Of a stretch of DNA of 64,000 nucleotides, positions 25,466 through 34,045 are shown piece after piece (position 1 is the stretch's first letter; every line of letters starts with the position of its first letter). The translations under genes and the position numbers were made by a program. The notes below the pieces were generated by a model. That model saw nothing but the letters and a program-made list of their open reading frames with translations, ran no database searches and was not told where the DNA came from. Location: contig NZ_CP113910.1 of NCBI RefSeq assembly GCF_024701375.2, forward strand, positions 310,001-374,000, written 5' to 3'. The DNA is from Streptomyces sp. KMM 9044. Its GTDB lineage: Bacteria; Actinomycetota; Actinomycetes; Streptomycetales; Streptomycetaceae.

Positions 25466-26575
25466 TCAGCCGGAATCGCGCTGGATCACCGACGCGCCCA
25501 GCACCTTGTGCGCCTCGGGGGCGGCGGCCGGATCGCGCACCGCGCGGTCGACGAGTTCGGCGAGCTCGGTGCCGGACGGCACGTCGAGGTGGACGGTGGT
25601 CAGCCGGGGACGCAGCAGCCGGCCCAGCATGAGGTTGTCGGCACCGACCACGGCCGTTTCCTCGGGGACGCGGACGCCGGCGTCCTGCAGAGCCCGCATC
25701 AGCAGCATCGCGTACTCGTCGTTGTACGTGAACACCGCGTCGAGGCCGAGCTCGCGCCAGCGGGCGGCGAGCCGTGCGGCGGCGCCCTCGTCGTGGGCGA
25801 GGGGCAGTGCGGTGACCGTGGCGCCGGTGCCGCGCAGGGCCGCCCGCACTCCCGCGAGCCGGGGCGCGGAGAACGCCTCCAGGCCGGGCTCGCGCGGGAC
25901 GACGACGCCGATGCGGCGCCGGCCCCGGTCGAACAGGTGGGCTCCGGCGCTGTGGCCGACGACGTCGTGGTCCATGAGCAGGGCGTGCGCGCCCTCGACG
26001 GTTTCCGGTCCGAGGGTGACCACGGCCCGCGCGCCGGAGCGTTTGAGGACGGCGACGCCCCGGGGGCCGAGTCCCGAACCGGGGACCAGCACGGCCACGG
26101 GACGCAGCTCGGCCCAGGCACGGGCGGCCTCGTCGTCGTGCACGCCGACGGTGCCGTACTGCACCACGGTGTAGTCGAGGCGGCCGAGCGCCACCTGGAG
26201 GTCGTTGATGAACTGGCTGTAGACCGGGCCGACCGGGAAGGCCGGGGCGGGCATCAGCACCATGCGGCTGTGCCCGGCGCGTAAGCTGCGGGCCGCCGCG
26301 TGCGGCACGTACCCGAGTTCTCTGGCGGCCTCGCGGACACGGCGGCGGGTGGGCTCGCTGATCCGGACGGCGTCGGCCTTGTTCAGGACGTAGGAGACGG
26401 TCGCGCGCGACACGCCCGCCAGGCGGGCCACATCGGCGCTCGTGGGCACCGCGCCCGGCAGGGGGCGGGCGGGCACGGAACGTGCGGGCACGGGTTGCGC
26501 GGGCACGGCACCTGCGGGCACGGAGCACGTCGGTGCGGTGGATGCGGGCGCGGGCGGGTTCGGTATCTGCACCAT
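25466..26575 (-). CDS. LacI-family transcriptional regulator
   Basis: A 369-residue regulator. The DNA-binding N-terminal domain is clear (VPTSADVARLAGVSRATVSY, then a hinge with RRVREAARELGYVPHAAARS). The rest is the periplasmic-binding-protein-like ligand domain typical of LacI/GalR proteins. It starts unusually with about 45 residues made of VPA-type repeats (VPAGAVPAQPVPARSVPARP) before the helix-turn-helix. ATG at 26,575 has AGGA 12 bases upstream. It probably controls the downstream aldehyde dehydrogenase or a nearby sugar or aromatic pathway; its ligand is unknown. Confidence 0.87.
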   Translation of the reverse strand: MVQIPNPPAPASTAPTCSVPAGAVPAQPVPARSVPARPLPGAVPTSADVARLAGVSRATVSYVLNKADAVRISEPTRRRVREAARELGYVPHAAARSLRAGHSRMVLMPAPAFPVGPVYSQFINDLQVALGRLDYTVVQYGTVGVHDDEAARAWAELRPVAVLVPGSGLGPRGVAVLKRSGARAVVTLGPETVEGAHALLMDHDVVGHSAGAHLFDRGRRRIGVVVPREPGLEAFSAPRLAGVRAALRGTGATVTALPLAHDEGAAARLAARWRELGLDAVFTYNDEYAMLLMRALQDAGVRVPEETAVVGADNLMLGRLLRPRLTTVHLDVPSGTELAELVDRAVRDPAAAPEAHKVLGASVIQRDSG

Positions 26576-26641
26576 GACGTAACGCATCCTTGCAGAAGCG
26601 TGAACGGGCCGTTCGCCCGGGGGAGTTGAGTGCGTGACGCA

Positions 26642-26697
26642 CCGCGTCCGCCGCAGTTCAGGACGGTCTTGCCGGTCCGGCGGCCGGGCGGACGCGG
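26642..26697 (-). terminator. Hairpin downstream of the first TetR gene
   Basis: CCGCGTCCGCC (26642-26652) pairs perfectly with GGCGGACGCGG (26687-26697). It follows the TetR gene on the minus strand and precedes the LacI gene. Confidence 0.5.
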
Positions 26698-26712
26698 ATG
26701 GCCGCCCCCGGG

Positions 26713-27378
26713 TCAGCGGGCGGCCGCGGCGGGCGCAGTCAGACGGTCGACGACGTCCATCCACGCGGTTTCGAGCCGCGGCAGCGGCATCCCGCACTGC
26801 CGGGTCAGGTGGTGCACCAGCGCGGGGTCGAGCTGGGTCATCAGGGTGTGGGCGAGGAGGCCGCAGTCCGCGTCCGGGACCGCCGCGCGCAGCAGCAGCG
26901 TCACGTGCCGGTGCAGCACACGATAGGGCGGGTTGGTGAAGCGGCGGTCGGCGCAGGGCTGGGCGGCGAGCTGAAGATCCAGCTCGTCGGCCGTGCGGCG
27001 CAGCATGGCGACGCCGAAGGCCCGCAGCCGCTCGGCGGGCGGCGCGCCGGGGCCCAGCGGCGGGGGGCCGCTGAGGAAGGCTGCCTGGAACTTCTTCTCG
27101 GAGTGGTCGAGCAGGGCCGTCAGCAGTCCGGTGCGGTCGCCGAAACGACGGAAGACCGTCCCCTTGCCCACCTGCGCCGCCGCGGCCACCGCCTCCATGG
27201 TGAGACCGTCCGCGCCGCGCTCGGCGACCAGCAGAGCGGCGGCCTCCAGGAGCCGGGCACGGTTGCGCGCGGCGTCGGCTCGCAGACAGGGTTCGTCGGG
27301 CTCGACACCGAGTTGCAGCAACTCCTGCGGCCGGACTGGCTCCTGCGGCATCGGGGCGGGCGGCGGGACAGCGGACAT
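26713..27378 (-). CDS. TetR-family regulator
   Basis: A 221-residue TetR-type repressor. A 30-residue tail precedes the helix-turn-helix domain (ARNRARLLEAAALLVAERGA, then VGKGTVFRRFGDRTGLL), followed by a variable ligand-binding domain with a Cys-containing C-terminal half. ATG at 27,378 is chosen; an upstream in-frame start at 27,396 is possible. It is transcribed away from an FMN reductase gene. The shared 186-base promoter region holds two copies of GGACC-N2-GGTCC, so it very likely represses both genes until an oxidant or quinone-like ligand is present. Confidence 0.88.
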   Translation of the reverse strand: MSAVPPPAPMPQEPVRPQELLQLGVEPDEPCLRADAARNRARLLEAAALLVAERGADGLTMEAVAAAAQVGKGTVFRRFGDRTGLLTALLDHSEKKFQAAFLSGPPPLGPGAPPAERLRAFGVAMLRRTADELDLQLAAQPCADRRFTNPPYRVLHRHVTLLLRAAVPDADCGLLAHTLMTQLDPALVHHLTRQCGMPLPRLETAWMDVVDRLTAPAAAAR

Positions 27379-27408
27379 GAGGCCAGCGTAAAGCATCGGG
27401 AAGAAATT

Positions 27409-27458
27409 GGACCGCGGTCCGCTTGGAGTGCTAGAAACTTAACCGGACCCCGGTCCGG
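27409..27458. promoter_or_regulatory. Pair of palindromes in the TetR/FMN-reductase promoter
   Basis: GGACCGCGGTCC (27409-27420) and CCGGACCCCGGTCCGG (27443-27458) both contain GGACC-N2-GGTCC. They lie between the divergent TetR and FMN reductase genes, with core starts about 36 bp apart. They are the expected operators of the TetR protein. Confidence 0.65.
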
Positions 27459-27564
27459 ATGATTGCGGCAACGTTTCGCCGGCGGCCTCGCCCTGCGTTC
27501 CACCGGATGATTCACCCTGCCCGCCGCCCTCCGTGCCACACCTTCACACCCCCAGGAGTCTCGT

Positions 27565-28125
27565 ATGTCTGTTCGCATCCTCGCTCTCGTAGGCAGCCTT
27601 CGTTCCGGTTCGCACAACCGTCAGCTCGCGGAGGCCGCGGTCAAGTTCGCACCCGAGGGCTCCGAGATCGTGCTCCACGAGGGACTTGGGGAGATCCCGT
27701 TCTACAACGAGGACATCGACGTCGAGGACACCGTCCCGGCCGCCGCCCGGCTGCGCGAGGCCGTGGCGGGCGCCGACGCCCTGCTGTTCTTCACTCCCGA
27801 GTACAACGGCACGATCCCGGCCGTCCTGAAGAACGCGATCGACTGGCTGTCCCGCCCGTTCGGCGCCTCCGCCCTCGGCCAGAAGCCGGTCGCCGTGGTC
27901 GGCACCGCCTTCGGCCAGTACGGCGGTGTCTGGGCGCAGGACGAGGCCCGCAAGGCCCTCGGTATCGCGGGCGGGAAGGTGATCGAGGACATCAAGCTCT
28001 CCATTCCCGGCTCCATGACCCGTTTCGCCGGGATCCACCCCGCCGACGACTCCGAGGTGGCAGGCCGGCTCACCGAGGTCATCGTCCGCCTGAACAGCCA
28101 CGCCACCGCGGCGACCGCCGCCTGA
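27565..28125 (+). CDS. NADPH-dependent FMN reductase / quinone reductase
   Basis: A 186-residue flavodoxin-fold enzyme of the NADPH_dep_FMN_red family (chromate or quinone reductase type). Diagnostic pieces are ALVGSLRSGSHNRQLAEA (FMN phosphate loop), FFTPEYNGTIPAVLKNAIDW and the later FAGIHP. These enzymes reduce FMN, quinones or chromate with NAD(P)H and protect against redox stress. It has its own start region and is divergent from a TetR gene that probably controls it. A 20-bp hairpin follows. Confidence 0.88.
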   Translation: MSVRILALVGSLRSGSHNRQLAEAAVKFAPEGSEIVLHEGLGEIPFYNEDIDVEDTVPAAARLREAVAGADALLFFTPEYNGTIPAVLKNAIDWLSRPFGASALGQKPVAVVGTAFGQYGGVWAQDEARKALGIAGGKVIEDIKLSIPGSMTRFAGIHPADDSEVAGRLTEVIVRLNSHATAATAA

Positions 28126-28140
28126 CGGGACCCGCACGAC

Positions 28141-28190
28141 CTGGCGCGACCTGGCGCGACCTGGCGCGACCTGGCGCGACCTGGCGCGAC
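28141..28190. repeat. Five tandem 10-bp repeats after the FMN reductase gene
   Basis: CTGGCGCGAC is repeated five times without mismatch just after the FMN reductase stop codon and before the terminator. The period of 10 bp equals about one helical turn. It is not in a gene; its effect on the mRNA end or on supercoiling is unknown. Confidence 0.95.
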
Positions 28191-28201
28191 CGCGCCCAAG
28201 T

Positions 28202-28256
28202 CGCCCGGAGGGGCCGAAGCCGCGCCGCGGGACCACGGCTTCGGCCCCTCCGGGCG
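28202..28256. terminator. Bidirectional terminator between FMN reductase and xdhC-like genes
   Basis: CGCCCGGAGGGGCCGAAGCC (28202-28221) and GGCTTCGGCCCCTCCGGGCG (28237-28256) form a perfect 20-bp stem with a 15-base loop between two convergent genes. Confidence 0.85.
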
Positions 28257-28279
28257 TGCGGTCTGACCGGCGCCCCCGC

Positions 28280-29413
28280 TCAGACCCCCGCCGCCGCCCG
28301 TTCCTCGCGGTGGATCGGTGTCCGCGTGCCGGTCAGCGGCGCGCCCGTGCCGCCCCGGCGGGCCGCGACGATCTCCGCCGCGATGGACACGGCGGTCTCC
28401 TCCGGCGTGCGCGCTCCGAGATCGAGGCCGATCGGCGACCTGAGCCGGGCCAGCTCCCGCTCGCCCACACCTGCCTCGCGCAGCCGCCGTTCCCGGTCCG
28501 CGTGAGTACGGCGCGACCCCATCGCCCCGACGAACGCCACCGGTAGCGCCAGCGCCAGCGCCAGCAGCGGCACGTCGAACCTGGCGTCGTGGGTGAGCAC
28601 GCACAGCACCGTGCGCCCGTCGGTGACGGCGGTACGCAGGTAGCGGTGCGGCCAGTCGACGACGAGCTCGTCCGCCTCCGGGAAACGTGCCCGGGTGGCG
28701 AACACCGGCCGGGCGTCGCAGACGGTCACCCGGTAGCCGAGGAACTTGCCGGCCCGCACCAGCGCCGCCGCGAAGTCGACCGCACCGAAGACGATCATGC
28801 GGGGCGGCGGCTGCGCCGACTCCACGAACAGGGTCGCCCCGCCGGGGCAGTGCGATCCGTCCGCCGAGAGGCCGACGGTGCCGGTGCGTCCGCCGTCCAG
28901 CAGGGCCCGTGCCTCGGCCGCCGCCGTACGGTCCAGCTCCGGATGTCCGGCGAGGCCGCCCTCGTACGACCCGTCGGGGTGGACGAGCATCGCGCCGCCG
29001 AGCAGTCCGGCCGGGCCGCGGACGACCCGGGCGAGGGCCGTGGGCTCGCCCTCGGCCACCGCGGACAGAGCCGACCGGAGCACCTCGCGGGCGGGGGCGT
29101 GCGCGCCGACCGGGGCGACCACGATGTCGATGATCCCGCCGCAGGTCAGACCGACCGCGAAGGCGTCCTCGTCGCTGTACCCGAACCGCTGGACCCGCGT
29201 TACGCCGTCCGCGAGCGCCTCCGCGCACAACTCGTACACCGCTCCCTCGACACAGCCGCCGGAGACCGAGCCGATCACCGCGCCCTCACCGTCGACCGCG
29301 AGCGCCGCGCCGGGCCCGCGCGGTGCGCTGCCGCTCACGGAGACGACGGTGGCGACGGCGAACTCCCTTCCCTCAACGAGCCATTGACGCAGCTCACCGG
29401 CGATGTCAAACAT
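28280..29413 (-). CDS. XdhC/CoxI-family molybdenum cofactor insertion protein
   Basis: A 377-residue XdhC/CoxI protein. It matures molybdenum hydroxylases by binding, sulfurating and inserting the cofactor. The N-terminal XdhC/CoxI domain has VSVSGSAPRGPGAALAV and GSVSGGCVEGAVYE; the C-terminal Rossmann domain begins MIVFGAVDFAAALVRAGKFL and ends with the family motif GAMGSRRTHADRERRLREAG. ATG at 29,413 overlaps the stop of the molybdenum subunit gene by 8 bases, so it is the fourth gene of the operon and serves the enzyme encoded upstream. Confidence 0.9.
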   Translation of the reverse strand: MFDIAGELRQWLVEGREFAVATVVSVSGSAPRGPGAALAVDGEGAVIGSVSGGCVEGAVYELCAEALADGVTRVQRFGYSDEDAFAVGLTCGGIIDIVVAPVGAHAPAREVLRSALSAVAEGEPTALARVVRGPAGLLGGAMLVHPDGSYEGGLAGHPELDRTAAAEARALLDGGRTGTVGLSADGSHCPGGATLFVESAQPPPRMIVFGAVDFAAALVRAGKFLGYRVTVCDARPVFATRARFPEADELVVDWPHRYLRTAVTDGRTVLCVLTHDARFDVPLLALALALPVAFVGAMGSRRTHADRERRLREAGVGERELARLRSPIGLDLGARTPEETAVSIAAEIVAARRGGTGAPLTGTRTPIHREERAAAGV

Positions 29414-31553
29414 GCGGCCCGCCCGCGGTGAGGATCCGGTCCGGCCGGATGGGCAGGGCCCGGTGCCGCACTCCGGTCGCGTGCCAGACGGCGTTGGCGA
29501 CGGCCGCCGCGACCCCGACGATGCCGATCTCGCCGATGCCCTTGATGCCGACCGGGTCGTCGGGGTCCGGGTCGTCCACCCAGTACGCCTCGACGAGCGG
29601 TACGTCGGCGTGACTGGCGATGTGGTAGCCCGCGAGGTCACCGCCGTAGTGGGAGCCCGAAGCCCGGTCACGGATCCCTTCCTCGTGCAGGGCCATGGAG
29701 ATGCCCCAGATCATTCCGCCGACGAGCTGGCCGCGCGCGGTGAGGGGGTTGACGATCCGCCCGGCGGCGAACACTCCGAGCAGGCGGCGCACCCGCACCT
29801 CTCCGGTGGTGACGTCCACGGCGACCTCGGCGAACTGCGCCCCGAAGGAGTGCCGTTCCACCTGCGCCAGGGCGCCGAGGGCCGCGGTGGTGTCGGAGCG
29901 TACGGTGACGCCCTCCGGCGGGATGCCCTCCGGGGGAACGCCGGCCCCCGGCGCGAGGCGTTCCCGCAGTTCGTCGGCGGCGACGGTGATCGCCCAGGCC
30001 CAGGAGCGGGTTCCCGTGGAACCGCCGGCGATCATCGCGGGACCGAAGTCGCTGTCACCGATCCGCATCCGGATCCGCGCGGGCGCCACCCGGAGCGCGT
30101 CGGCGGCGATCAGGGTGAGCGCGGTACGGGCCCCGGTGCCGATGTCGGCCGCCGCGATCCGCACGGTGAAGGTGCCGTCCGCCTCGGCCGTCACCGCGGC
30201 CGTGGAGGGGCCGGCGCCCGCGGGGAAGGAGGCCGCGGCCGTGCCGGTGCCGATCAGCAGGTTCCCCTCCCGGCGCAGGCCGGGTCGCGGGTCGCGGTCG
30301 GCCCAGCCGAAGCGGCGGGCGCCCTCCCGGAAGCAGGCGTCGAGGTTGCGGCCGCTGAACGGCATCCCGGAGACCGGGCCCCGGTCGGGTTCGTTGCGCA
30401 GGCGCAGCTCGATCGGGTCGACGCCGCACCGCTCGGCGAGTTCGTCGAGCGCCGCCTCCAGCGCGAAGGCTCCCGGGGCCTCGCCCGGCGCCCGCATCCA
30501 GGTCGGTGACGGCACGTTCAGCCGCAGTGCCTCGTTCGCGGTGCGGTGGGCGGGGGCGTCGTACATCACCCGTGCCACGCCGGCGCTGGGCTCGACGAAC
30601 TCCCAGACCGTCGACGTCTGGCTGAGCGAGCGGTGCTCCAGGGCGCGCAGCCGGCCGTCGGCGTCGGCGCCGAGCCTGATCCGCTGGGCGGTGGGGCTGC
30701 GGTAGCCGGTGAGCGAGAACATCTGACGACGGGTCAGAACCACGCGGACCGGGCGTCGCAGCGCGGTGGTGGCCATCACCGCGGACACCTGGTGGGCGCG
30801 CAGGCCCTTGCTGCCGAAGCCGCCGCCGATGTGCTCGGAGCGCACCCGCACGGCGGACGGGTCGAGGGAGAACATCCGGGAGAGTTCGTCGGCGACCCAG
30901 GTGGTGCCCTGGTTGGAGTCGACGACCTCGAGCCGCCCGCCGTCCCACAGGGCGGTCGCCGCGTGCGGTTCCATCATGCTGTGGTGCTCTTCTGGGGTGG
31001 TGTACTCGACGTCCACGACATGGGCGGACGCGGCGAGTTCGGCTTCCAGGTCGCCCTTCTCCGTCACCCCGGGCATGTGGCCGTCCACCGGATACGCCTC
31101 GGGGCGCTCCCCGTGGAACTCGATGTCGTGCGGCTCCTGTTCGTACGTCACGACGAGCGCCTCGGCGGCCTCGCGGGCCTGCTCGGAGGTCTCGGCGACG
31201 ACGAGCGCGACGGGCCAGCCGGCGTGCGGGATCCGGTCGTTCTGGAAGACGGCGGCGGTAGGGTCCGGCGGGACGCCCAGCAGACCGACGTAGTCGAGGT
31301 GGAGGCGCGGGGCGTTGCCGTGGTGCAGCACGGTGAGCACACCGGGCATCGCGAGCACGGGGGCGGTCTCGACGGAGCCGATCCGGCCGCGGGCCACGGT
31401 GGACAGCACCAGCCAGCCGTGGGCGAGGCCGGTGAAGGGGATCTCGCCCGCGTAGCGGGCGGCTCCGGTCACCTTGTCACGGCCCTCCACGCGGGTGTGT
31501 GCGGTGCCCACCGCGCCCGTGAGGGTGGCCCGGTCGGTTGTGGTGGCGGTCAT
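29406..31553 (-). CDS. Molybdenum hydroxylase large subunit (aldehyde oxidase/xanthine dehydrogenase type)
   Basis: A 715-residue molybdopterin-binding subunit. It has VEGRDKVTGAARYAGEI at the start, FGSKGLRAHQVS and APGEAPGAFALEAALDELA in the cofactor-binding domains, and GIGEIGIVGVAAAVANA near the end, which holds the catalytic Glu. Gene order and the FAD subunit's extra cysteines point to the periplasmic-type aldehyde oxidoreductase family (PaoABC/YagTSR) rather than true xanthine dehydrogenase, though no twin-arginine signal is seen on the iron-sulfur subunit, so it is probably cytoplasmic. It overlaps the FAD-subunit gene by 4 bases. Substrate unknown; aromatic aldehydes are plausible. 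Confidence 0.9.
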   Translation of the reverse strand: MTATTTDRATLTGAVGTAHTRVEGRDKVTGAARYAGEIPFTGLAHGWLVLSTVARGRIGSVETAPVLAMPGVLTVLHHGNAPRLHLDYVGLLGVPPDPTAAVFQNDRIPHAGWPVALVVAETSEQAREAAEALVVTYEQEPHDIEFHGERPEAYPVDGHMPGVTEKGDLEAELAASAHVVDVEYTTPEEHHSMMEPHAATALWDGGRLEVVDSNQGTTWVADELSRMFSLDPSAVRVRSEHIGGGFGSKGLRAHQVSAVMATTALRRPVRVVLTRRQMFSLTGYRSPTAQRIRLGADADGRLRALEHRSLSQTSTVWEFVEPSAGVARVMYDAPAHRTANEALRLNVPSPTWMRAPGEAPGAFALEAALDELAERCGVDPIELRLRNEPDRGPVSGMPFSGRNLDACFREGARRFGWADRDPRPGLRREGNLLIGTGTAAASFPAGAGPSTAAVTAEADGTFTVRIAAADIGTGARTALTLIAADALRVAPARIRMRIGDSDFGPAMIAGGSTGTRSWAWAITVAADELRERLAPGAGVPPEGIPPEGVTVRSDTTAALGALAQVERHSFGAQFAEVAVDVTTGEVRVRRLLGVFAAGRIVNPLTARGQLVGGMIWGISMALHEEGIRDRASGSHYGGDLAGYHIASHADVPLVEAYWVDDPDPDDPVGIKGIGEIGIVGVAAAVANAVWHATGVRHRALPIRPDRILTAGGPHV

Positions 31554-32542
31554 CGGGCGGTCTCCTCGGCGAGTTCGGACAGGACGGCCACCGCGAGGTT
31601 GCGCATGAGGGTCACCTTGTACGCGTTGCCGGGCAGCGTCCGGGCCCCGGCCAGTTCGGCGTCGGCGGCCGCGGCGAAGCGGTCGGCGGACGCCGGGGCC
31701 CCGTTCAGCACGTGTTCGGCCGCGTACGCCCGCCACGGCCGGGACGCGACCGCGCCGAAGGCCAGCCGCGCCTCGCGCACGACACCGTCGCTGACGTCGA
31801 GGGCGGCGGCGACGGAGCCGATCGCGAAGGCGTACGAGGCGCGTTCGCGCACCTTGCGGTAGCGGGAGCGGGAGGCCGACGGCACGGGCGGCAGCGTGAC
31901 GCCGGTGATGAGCGCGCCCGGCGGCAGGGCGGTCTCCCGATGCGGTGTGTCGCCGACGGGCAGGTAGAAGTCGGCGAGAGGCACCTCGCCTGCTCCGTCG
32001 GCGGTCCGATACGAAACGACGGCGTCGAACGCAGTCAGTGCCACCCCCATGTCGGAGGGATGGACGGCGATGCAGTGCTCGGAGGCGCCCAGGACGGCGT
32101 GGTTGTGGTGCTCGCCCTCGACGGCGGGGCAGCCGCTGCCGGGGAGACGCTTGTTGCAGGGCTTGGTCACGTCGGCGAAGTAGCCGCAGCGGGTGCGCTG
32201 CAGCAGATTCCCGCCGACGGTGGCCATGTTGCGCAGTTGTCCGGAGGCTCCGGCGAGCACCGCCTGGGACAGCGCCGGGTAGCGCCGGCGGACCTCGGGG
32301 TGGGCGGCGAGGTCGCTGTTGGTCACGGTGGCGCCGATGCTCAGCCCGCCGTCATCGGTCGACTCGATTTGGTCCAGGGGTAGTTGACGTACGTCGACGA
32401 GCCGCGCGGGGCGTTCGACGCCGGTCTTCATCAGGTCGACGAGGTTGGTGCCACCACCGAGGTAGCGGGCGTCGGGGTCGGCGTCGAGCAGGGCGACCGC
32501 GCCGGGGACGTCCTCGGCGCGCCGGTAGTCGAACTCCCTCAT
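31550..32542 (-). CDS. Molybdenum hydroxylase FAD-binding subunit with extra Fe-S cysteines
   Basis: A 330-residue FAD subunit of the CoxM/XdhB family. FAD motifs are YLGGGTNLVDLMKTGVERP and RNMATVGGNLLQRTRC. An insertion with Cys in RTRCGYF, KPCNKR and PGSGC matches the extra [4Fe-4S] site known from the PaoB/YagS subunit, so this is an aldehyde-oxidoreductase-type subunit. It passes electrons from the molybdenum site to the acceptor. It overlaps both neighbours by 4 bases (ATGA), so the three subunits are translationally coupled. Confidence 0.9.
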   Translation of the reverse strand: MREFDYRRAEDVPGAVALLDADPDARYLGGGTNLVDLMKTGVERPARLVDVRQLPLDQIESTDDGGLSIGATVTNSDLAAHPEVRRRYPALSQAVLAGASGQLRNMATVGGNLLQRTRCGYFADVTKPCNKRLPGSGCPAVEGEHHNHAVLGASEHCIAVHPSDMGVALTAFDAVVSYRTADGAGEVPLADFYLPVGDTPHRETALPPGALITGVTLPPVPSASRSRYRKVRERASYAFAIGSVAAALDVSDGVVREARLAFGAVASRPWRAYAAEHVLNGAPASADRFAAAADAELAGARTLPGNAYKVTLMRNLAVAVLSELAEETAR

Positions 32543-33132
32543 GCGGCAGCCTCCTCGGCGGCTCCGGCGGTTGTGACGTCTTCGGGGACACCGGCGCCCC
32601 CGGGGCTTTCGGCAGCGGCGCGGGCGACGGCCTCGACGATCGAGACGTAGGCGCCGCAGCGGCACAGGTTGCCGCTCATGCGTTCGCGGATCTCCCGCGG
32701 GGTCAGCGGCGGCGGTCCCGCTTCGGGCCGTACGTCGTCGGTGACGGCGCTGGGCCAGCCCGCTGCGTGCTCCTCGATGACGGCGACGGCGGAACAGATC
32801 TGGCCGGGTGTGCAGTAGCCGCACTGGAGGCCGTCCAGGTCGAGGAAGGCCTGCTGCACGGGGTGCAGCCGCTCCCTCTCGGCGAGGCCTTCCACGGTGG
32901 TGATCTCCCGGTCCTCCGCCGCCACGGCCAGTTGCAGGCAGGAGAGGGTCCGACGGCCGTCGACCAGGACCGTGCAGGCGCCGCACTGCCCCTGGTCACA
33001 GCCCTTCTTGGTGCCGGTCAGATCGAGGCGCTCACGCAGGGCGTCGAGCAGGGTGGTGCGGGGGTCGACGGACAGCACGTGCTTCTCGCCGTTGATGTTC
33101 AGGGTGACGCTGCTGAACGTCGAGGGGGGCAT
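32539..33132 (-). CDS. Molybdenum hydroxylase 2Fe-2S subunit
   Basis: A 197-residue subunit with two [2Fe-2S] clusters. The plant-ferredoxin cluster is GCDQGQCGACTVLVDGRRTLSC, cut here to its key Cys spacing CxxxxCGAC then C; the second is LQCGYCTPGQI with SGNLCRCGAY. ATG at 33,132 begins MPPSTFSSVTLNING; no signal peptide precedes the first domain. It is the first gene of the operon with the FAD subunit, molybdenum subunit and XdhC protein. The upstream region shared with a divergent TetR gene contains two GGAC-N4-GTCC palindromes. Confidence 0.91.
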   Translation of the reverse strand: MPPSTFSSVTLNINGEKHVLSVDPRTTLLDALRERLDLTGTKKGCDQGQCGACTVLVDGRRTLSCLQLAVAAEDREITTVEGLAERERLHPVQQAFLDLDGLQCGYCTPGQICSAVAVIEEHAAGWPSAVTDDVRPEAGPPPLTPREIRERMSGNLCRCGAYVSIVEAVARAAAESPGGAGVPEDVTTAGAAEEAAA

Positions 33133-33318
33133 GAACAGCCTTCTTTCGCGGATCCGTGCAGGCCTGCGGGGCCCTCGGGAGGCGGACGGAAAGGAATCGG
33201 TCAGAAGGTCGGCAGGGGGATCCTGCACACGGACCGGGAGCGCCGGCGCCGGCCGTCCGCGGTCACGCCTGCCCGCTCTCCCGCACCGTCCGCGGTCACC
33301 GATACGATGCGCCGAAGC

Positions 33319-33359
33319 GGACGGTTGTCCGTTACCGGAAATTTAGTGGACAGCTGTCC
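33319..33359. promoter_or_regulatory. Pair of palindromes in the TetR/molybdenum-hydroxylase promoter
   Basis: GGACGGTTGTCC (33319-33330) and GGACAGCTGTCC (33348-33359) share GGAC-N4-GTCC. They start 29 bp apart between the divergent TetR gene (+) and the operon (-). The second is 48 bases before the TetR start. These are strong candidates for the TetR binding sites. Confidence 0.68.
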
Positions 33360-33406
33360 GCTTAGCAAGGACGGGTTTCGGCCATGCCCGGAAGGAGGAC
33401 GGACGA

Positions 33407-34045
33407 ATGGGTCAGGACACGGGGCAGACGCCGGGCGGCGAGGACAAGCCTCGGGACAAGCCCGTACCCCCGCGCGCGCAGGCGCCCCTGCGGTCGGACG
33501 CGCAGCGCAACCGCGAGCGCATTCTGGAGGTCGCCCTGGTCGAGCTGACCCGGTCGGCCGACACCCCGCTGAGCGTGATCGCCAAGAGGGCGGGCGTCGG
33601 TCAGGGGACGCTCTACCGGAACTTCCCCAGCCGGGAGGACCTCGTCCTGGAGATCTACCGCCACGAGATGCGCCAGGTCGCCGACAGCGCTGCCCGGCTG
33701 CTGGAGACCCGGGAGCCCGACCATGCCCTGCGCGAGTGGATGGACCGGCTCGCCCGGTTCGCGATGACCAAGGCCGGGCTGGCCGATGCCATCAGGCAGG
33801 CCACCGGCGCGCCGGGCGGCCCGGCGAAGCCGGGACCCAGCCCCGTGATCGAGGCGGCCGGCCTTCTGCTGCGCGCCTGCGAGGAGGCGGGAACCATCCG
33901 GCCCGGAGTGACCGTGGACGACATGCTGCTCGCGATCGGCGGCCTCTGGCAGCTTGATCCCGCCGCAGACTGGCAGCCGAGTGCCGCCCGGGTGCTGGAC
34001 ATCGTCATGGACGGGCTGCGCGCCGGGGCGCCCGGACGGCGGTAG
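33407..34045 (+). CDS. TetR-family regulator, divergent from the molybdenum hydroxylase operon
   Basis: A 212-residue TetR-type repressor. A 30-residue basic/proline tail precedes the DNA-binding domain (DAQRNRERILEVALVELTRS, then VGQGTLYRNFPSREDLVLE). The C-terminal half resembles the SbtR-like ligand domain (DNMLLAIGGLW-type motif, here DDMLLAIGGLWQLD). A GGAAGGAGG ribosome site precedes the ATG. Paired palindromes in the shared promoter suggest that it controls itself and the four-gene operon. Confidence 0.9.
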   Translation: MGQDTGQTPGGEDKPRDKPVPPRAQAPLRSDAQRNRERILEVALVELTRSADTPLSVIAKRAGVGQGTLYRNFPSREDLVLEIYRHEMRQVADSAARLLETREPDHALREWMDRLARFAMTKAGLADAIRQATGAPGGPAKPGPSPVIEAAGLLLRACEEAGTIRPGVTVDDMLLAIGGLWQLDPAADWQPSAARVLDIVMDGLRAGAPGRR

